Below are positions 63,401 to 64,000 of a stretch of DNA of 64,000 nucleotides, one piece after another (within the stretch, counting starts at the first letter, position 1; every line of letters starts with the position of its first letter). The stretch is taken from assembly GCA_013399875.1 (NCBI GenBank), contig VXAZ01007544.1, positions 281,155 through 345,154 of the forward strand, written 5' to 3'. The notes under the pieces were generated by a model. That model was not told the origin of the DNA. It did not search any database and was given only the letters and a program-made list of their open reading frames with translations. A program made the position numbers and the translations under genes. This DNA comes from Gymnorhina tibicen. Taxonomy: Eukaryota; Chordata; Aves; Passeriformes; Artamidae.

Positions 63401-63538
63401 ACTTTGCAAGATGACGGCCAGTTTCTGTATGAAATGCAACCTGAGTTACTGAAGTACAGGACTACTGACCTTTCAGTAGATCTCATCACTGATTGGTATT
63501 TGAGCAGAGCACAGGAAATTGAAGAATATGCAATGCAG
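18118..63538 (+). CDS. NBAS: NBAS, NRZ tethering-complex subunit (5' 23 coding exons; 3' part outside window)
   Basis: NBAS (neuroblastoma-amplified sequence) is a large ER-associated protein of the NRZ complex (NBAS, RINT1, ZW10). The complex tethers COPI vesicles to the ER with syntaxin 18, and NBAS also takes part in nonsense-mediated mRNA decay. Twenty-three exons join to 865 codons with no stop, of about 2,370 in human. Visible parts: an acidic N-terminus leading to [20 protein letters not shown]; a beta-propeller (Nbas_N, about residues 100-450) with WD-like strands [10 protein letters not shown] and [20 protein letters not shown]; an acidic loop (473-486) before basic PPRKRPR (512-518); and the start of the Sec39 region (from about 690). 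ATG 18118 has a good Kozak context (G at -3 and +4). A second in-frame ATG is at 18166. All introns are GT-AG. Exon sizes and phases are consistent throughout. Confidence 0.97.
18262..22697 (+). other. NBAS intron 1
   Basis: This 4.4-kb intron begins in the CpG island and is then AT-rich. A T/G-rich low-complexity stretch lies at about 19180-19290. I see no other gene and no repeat I can name. Confidence 0.65.
22698..22752 (+). CDS. NBAS: NBAS coding exon 2
   Basis: The 55-nt exon has acceptor ATTGCAG and donor GTAAAT. It encodes [18 protein letters not shown], matching the human sequence with few changes. It ends in phase 1. Confidence 0.95.
23384..23420 (+). CDS. NBAS: NBAS coding exon 3 (37-nt small exon)
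   Basis: The exon has acceptor CATTGTAG and donor GTAGGT. It encodes [13 protein letters not shown]. The YIWYS part is identical to human and the first half is diverged. Phases 1 and 2 fit the neighbouring exons exactly. Confidence 0.9.
24361..24573 (-). mobile_element. CR1 LINE fragment (older copy)
   Basis: The segment resembles the reverse complement of a CR1 3' region: GGGAGGCCTCTAGTTTAAAG, TTAAAGGATGGAGAACCC, CTGGTCAGCCTGTTCAAATG and GAAAATATTTTCCTTTTGTC. It is considerably diverged. Confidence 0.65.
24574..25060 (-). mobile_element. CR1 LINE fragment(s)
   Basis: It starts with the CR1 3' end signature in reverse complement (GGAATCACAGAAACATTTAT, CAGTCATCGAGTCCAGC). It continues with phrases typical of more 5' CR1 sequence (CAGTCCCCTGATCATTTTGG, TGATTCATGTTCAGTTGC). 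It abuts another CR1 copy, suggesting a nested or tandem insertion. Confidence 0.75.
25137..25214 (+). CDS. NBAS: NBAS coding exon 4
   Basis: The 78-nt exon has acceptor ATTTCAG and donor GTAACC. It encodes [20 protein letters not shown] and HLVLA, leading into the first propeller strand. Confidence 0.94.
26191..26238 (+). CDS. NBAS: NBAS coding exon 5
   Basis: The 48-nt exon has acceptor CTTTCAG and donor GTAACA. It encodes [15 protein letters not shown], a propeller blade strand. Confidence 0.95.
27340..27383 (+). CDS. NBAS: NBAS coding exon 6
   Basis: The 44-nt exon has acceptor TCTGCAG and donor GTATGG. It encodes [14 protein letters not shown], nearly identical to human. Confidence 0.95.
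27782..27915 (+). CDS. NBAS: NBAS coding exon 7 (WD-like blade)
   Basis: The 134-nt exon has acceptor TTCGTAG and donor GTATGT. It encodes [20 protein letters not shown] followed by a WD-like strand, [18 protein letters not shown] (to residue 180). Confidence 0.96.
28621..28754 (+). CDS. NBAS: NBAS coding exon 8
   Basis: The 134-nt exon has acceptor GGTAAAG and donor GTAAGC. It encodes [20 protein letters not shown], then a segment ending [11 protein letters not shown]. Confidence 0.96.
28876..28974 (+). CDS. NBAS: NBAS coding exon 9
   Basis: The 99-nt exon has acceptor TACTTAG and donor GTAAGT. It encodes [20 protein letters not shown] and [12 protein letters not shown]. Confidence 0.96.
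31200..31300 (-). repeat. Short CR1 LINE remnant
   Basis: CTTGGAGATCATCTAGTCCA followed by CTCAGGGTCAGCTAGACCAT matches the reverse complement of the CR1 3' end. The fragment is short and diverged. Confidence 0.6.
31891..32206 (+). mobile_element. CR1 LINE 3' fragment
   Basis: Sense orientation: AGAGAGATCTTACCACTTTC, AACTACCTGAAAGGTGG, GTGCCAGGGGAGGTTTCGGT, GGAATGGACTGCCCAGGGAG, then GGCTGGACTTGATGATCTCA and a GATTCTGTGG end. This is typical CR1 3' sequence, in the same direction as NBAS. Confidence 0.88.
33255..33393 (+). CDS. NBAS: NBAS coding exon 10
   Basis: The 139-nt exon has acceptor TTTACAG and donor GTAAGT. It encodes [20 protein letters not shown] and [17 protein letters not shown], ending in phase 0 after residue 304. 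The C-terminal stretch SYEDDVRT differs from human. Confidence 0.95.
33394..34797 (+). other. NBAS intron 10
   Basis: This 1.4-kb intron is about half occupied by a CR1 fragment. The rest is AT-rich with nothing recognised. Confidence 0.65.
34039..34690 (-). mobile_element. CR1 LINE fragment, about 650 bp (longest in window)
   Basis: In reverse complement it covers the CR1 3' end (CATAGAATATGCTGAGTTGG, GATCATCAAGTCCAATGCC), the middle (CACTTCCCTGGGGAGCCTGT) and further 5' coding-derived sequence (CAACCAGGACCCCCAGGTCC, GATCTGGCACTTGGTTTTGT, AGGTCTTTATGCAGAGCC). An intact frame is not evident. Confidence 0.88.
34798..34863 (+). CDS. NBAS: NBAS coding exon 11
   Basis: The 66-nt exon is in phase 0 at both ends, with acceptor CTTACAG and donor GTATTA (weak). 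It encodes [19 protein letters not shown] and TEQ. The acceptor is about 110 bp downstream of a CR1 fragment. Confidence 0.94.
34864..38336 (+). other. NBAS intron 11
   Basis: This 3.5-kb intron is AT-rich. I see no gene, exon or repeat that I can name with confidence. Confidence 0.6.
38337..38465 (+). CDS. NBAS: NBAS coding exon 12 (WD-like blade)
   Basis: The 129-nt exon is in phase 0 at both ends, with acceptor TTGGCAG and donor GTAAGA. It encodes [20 protein letters not shown] and [18 protein letters not shown], a classical WD-like strand pair. Confidence 0.96.
38466..40475 (+). other. NBAS intron 12, with assembly gap
   Basis: This 2-kb AT-rich intron ends in a poly-T run, a 30-N gap and a second poly-T run immediately before exon 13. 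No gene is seen. Confidence 0.65.
40382..40475. other. Poly-T tract with 30-N gap before NBAS exon 13
   Basis: A T-run (40382-40403) is followed by CAGGCTAAGATGGA, thirty Ns (40418-40447), TA and a second T-run ending TTTAG. CAGGCTAAGATGGA resembles the first bases of exon 13 (CCAGGCTACGATGAG). The left contig therefore probably already runs past the poly-T into a low-quality copy of the exon start. Confidence 0.75.
40476..40539 (+). CDS. NBAS: NBAS coding exon 13, next to an assembly gap
   Basis: The 64-nt exon has acceptor TTTTTTAG and donor GTATGC. It encodes [22 protein letters not shown] 30-N gap and two long poly-T runs lie directly upstream. Confidence 0.93.
41776..41969 (+). CDS. NBAS: NBAS coding exon 14
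   Basis: The 194-nt exon has acceptor TATTTTAG and donor GTGAGG. It encodes residues 391-455, with [40 protein letters not shown] and DGGFLSLE, closing the propeller. Confidence 0.96.
43039..43296 (+). CDS. NBAS: NBAS coding exon 15 (acidic loop and basic patch)
   Basis: The 258-nt exon is in phase 0 at both ends, with acceptor TGTGCAG and donor GTAAGT. It encodes residues 456-541. [14 protein letters not shown] (473-486) is an acidic, serine-containing loop that could be a CK2 substrate. [20 protein letters not shown] follows with a basic patch, then [16 protein letters not shown]. Confidence 0.96.
44089..44214 (+). CDS. NBAS: NBAS coding exon 16
   Basis: The 126-nt exon is in phase 0 at both ends, with acceptor TTTTTAG and donor GTACGT. 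It encodes [20 protein letters not shown] and [19 protein letters not shown], helical and typical of the region after the propeller. Confidence 0.96.
44775..44912 (+). repeat. Low-complexity (GTATAG/TAGTA)-like tract
   Basis: The tract is an irregular run of GTATAG, TAGTATTAG and AGGTATG units, a degenerate microsatellite in NBAS intron 16. Confidence 0.75.
45487..45638 (+). CDS. NBAS: NBAS coding exon 17, weak donor
   Basis: The 152-nt exon has acceptor TTGGACAG and donor GTTTGG, a poor match to GTRAGT. It encodes [20 protein letters not shown] and [20 protein letters not shown]. The frame into exon 18 confirms the boundary. Confidence 0.94.
46391..46525 (+). CDS. NBAS: NBAS coding exon 18
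   Basis: The 135-nt exon has acceptor CTTCCAG and donor GTAAGT. It encodes [20 protein letters not shown], then a charged linker ending [13 protein letters not shown]. Confidence 0.95.
46798..46876 (+). CDS. NBAS: NBAS coding exon 19
   Basis: The 79-nt exon has acceptor AACACAG and donor GTGAGT. It encodes [20 protein letters not shown] and RLETYE, ending in phase 0 after residue 705. Confidence 0.96.
47132..47170 (+). other. Candidate in-frame 39-nt cassette microexon of NBAS (intron 19)
   Basis: The segment lies between acceptor TGTGTCTGTAG and donor CAG|GTAGGA. It has 13 codons, encoding [13 protein letters not shown], with no stop, and phase 0 at both ends matches exons 19 and 20. It holds four CpGs in an otherwise CpG-poor intron. 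The human protein, as I recall it, has no insertion here. It could be a real optional exon or a chance match; splicing is not proven. Confidence 0.4.
47579..47683 (+). CDS. NBAS: NBAS coding exon 20
   Basis: The 105-nt exon is in phase 0 at both ends, with acceptor TTTAAAG after a T-run and donor GTATTA (weak). It encodes [20 protein letters not shown] and [15 protein letters not shown], in the Sec39 N-terminal part. Confidence 0.96.
47965..48101 (+). CDS. NBAS: NBAS coding exon 21
   Basis: The 137-nt exon has acceptor TTTTTAG and donor GTAAGG. It encodes [20 protein letters not shown] and [20 protein letters not shown], then LPEA. A 14.7-kb intron follows. Confidence 0.96.
59030..59172 (-). 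repeat. CR1 LINE 3' remnant
   Basis: In reverse complement: TAGTTCATGTTGGAAAAGAC, TAACACTGCCAGGTTCACC, GAACCATGTCCTTAAATGCC, CATCTCCATGTCTTTTAAAT. These are typical CR1 3' end phrases, here as a short fragment. Confidence 0.85.
59929..60511 (-). mobile_element. Probable endogenous-retrovirus solo LTR (NBAS intron 21)
   Basis: The segment begins TGTCAAGTGTCCCATTATGG and ends GGGAAGGGAATATGCA on the plus strand, so it has TG...CA termini. It is flanked by GCAGTC (59923-59928) and CCAGTC (60512-60517), a possible 6-bp target-site duplication with one mismatch. On the minus strand a TATAAAAG lies upstream of AATAAA signals at about 60110 and 60030, which favours minus orientation. A 24-bp perfect palindrome lies inside. 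No coding sequence is seen, so it would be a solo LTR. Identification rests on structure, not on a database match. Confidence 0.5.
60406..60429. repeat. 24-bp perfect palindrome
   Basis: GTATAAAAGTAT is followed directly by its reverse complement ATACTTTTATAC, with no spacer. It lies in the probable LTR and carries TATAAAAG on both strands. Confidence 0.9.
62816..62899 (+). CDS. NBAS: NBAS coding exon 22
   Basis: The 84-nt exon has acceptor ATACCAG and donor GTAAGT. It encodes [20 protein letters not shown] and WCEKPEC. It is more diverged than the neighbouring exons, but the PW-E-KHR-DWCE pattern matches human. Confidence 0.94.
62900..63384 (+). other. NBAS intron 22
   Basis: This 485-bp intron contains a diverged tandem duplication with a 73-bp period and ends in a T-run plus AAAG acceptor. 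Nothing else was recognised. Confidence 0.7.
63072..63199. repeat. Diverged tandem duplication, period about 73 bp
   Basis: TCTTTCATGATCTAT occurs at 63088 and 63161. GAAATCTCTTACTAG at about 63112 corresponds to AAAATCTCTTAGTAG 73 bases later. The copies differ by several substitutions and a small indel. Confidence 0.8.
63385..63538 (+). CDS. NBAS: NBAS coding exon 23, last exon in window
   Basis: The 154-nt exon has acceptor TTAAAG after a T-run and donor GTGAGA. It encodes residues 814-865, including [20 protein letters not shown] and [16 protein letters not shown] (Sec39 region). It ends in phase 0. Confidence 0.95.
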
Positions 63539-64000
63539 GTGAGAATAGGAACGAGGAAATGATGATGGCTGAGCAGCCTTCTTCAACAGAATCCATAACA
63601 GTCTTAGTGCATATTGATAGACACTTCTCCCTCAGTAATGTACCCTGGGTCTCAACTTCATTATGGCTTTTGAAGTACTTGTTTTTTTGTTTGCACTGTA
63701 CTTACGCTTGCTCTGAAGTTTACTGAGCCAAATAATTAATCCATAGAAATGAATAAGAAGACAGTAGATTCTGTTTCATTTGTTTTACCATAGCAGACAG
63801 TAGCTCTTTTGTAGTCCATGAAAAGTGTTTACCATTGTATTTTATGTTTGTAGCTAAGGGAGGGAAAGTTGTGCACAGCATGTTGGGAAACATGCTTTAT
63901 TACCTGTCATATGCTGCTGTGTCACGTATACTGATACGTGTTGGTCACATGTGTCACTGTCACGTCAATATGTGGTACTGTCATGATTTCTTCCTGACAA
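63539..64000 (+). other. NBAS intron 23 (5' part only)
   Basis: The sequence is AT-rich intronic, with no exon or repeat recognised. The next NBAS exon lies beyond the right edge. Confidence 0.65.

Noticed and set aside
1..64000. Search for tRNA, rRNA, CRISPR, bacterial or phage-type systems
   Set aside because: Nothing convincing was found. The window is explained by two vertebrate genes, their introns and repeats.

Overview
The window is vertebrate nuclear DNA, almost certainly from a bird. It contains CR1 LINE fragments of the kind that dominate bird genomes, compact introns, CpG-island promoters, and two multi-exon genes arranged head to head. There are no bacterial operons, CRISPR arrays or recognisable tRNA/rRNA genes. 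I cannot name the species; a crocodilian or turtle is a less likely alternative.

Left part (1 to about 15.8 kb, minus strand): the first 17 coding exons of DDX1, a DEAD-box RNA helicase. They give 465 codons without a break, from the start codon at 15754 through motif I (AAETGSGKT), the SPRY insert, motif Ia, the TPGR motif, DEAD and SAT. The window ends inside intron 17, so the second RecA lobe lies outside. Intron 10 uses a GC donor. Motif I sits alone on a 30-nt in-frame microexon.

Middle (15.8-18.1 kb): the 2.36 kb between the two start codons. It holds the DDX1 CpG island with a 33-bp tandem repeat, a 192/194-bp direct duplication split by a single N (probably an assembly error), a CR1 fragment, and the NBAS CpG island.

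Right part (18.1-64 kb, plus strand): the first 23 coding exons of NBAS, a subunit of the NRZ/syntaxin-18 tethering complex with a role in nonsense-mediated decay. They give 865 codons in one unbroken frame, covering the N-terminal beta-propeller (Nbas_N) and the start of the Sec39 region. Intron 21 is 14.7 kb and holds a probable solo LTR. A 30-N gap sits just before exon 13. A 39-nt segment in intron 19 has splice signals on both sides and stays in frame, so it is a candidate undescribed microexon.

The head-to-head DDX1-NBAS arrangement is also found in mammals, near MYCN, so the locus itself is ordinary. I found no exotic undescribed system. The most useful items are the candidate NBAS microexon, the GC-AG intron, the P-loop microexon, and two assembly defects that affect the promoter region and the NBAS exon 13 boundary. 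All splice sites were read by eye, supported by unbroken frame and by similarity to the human proteins as I remember them.
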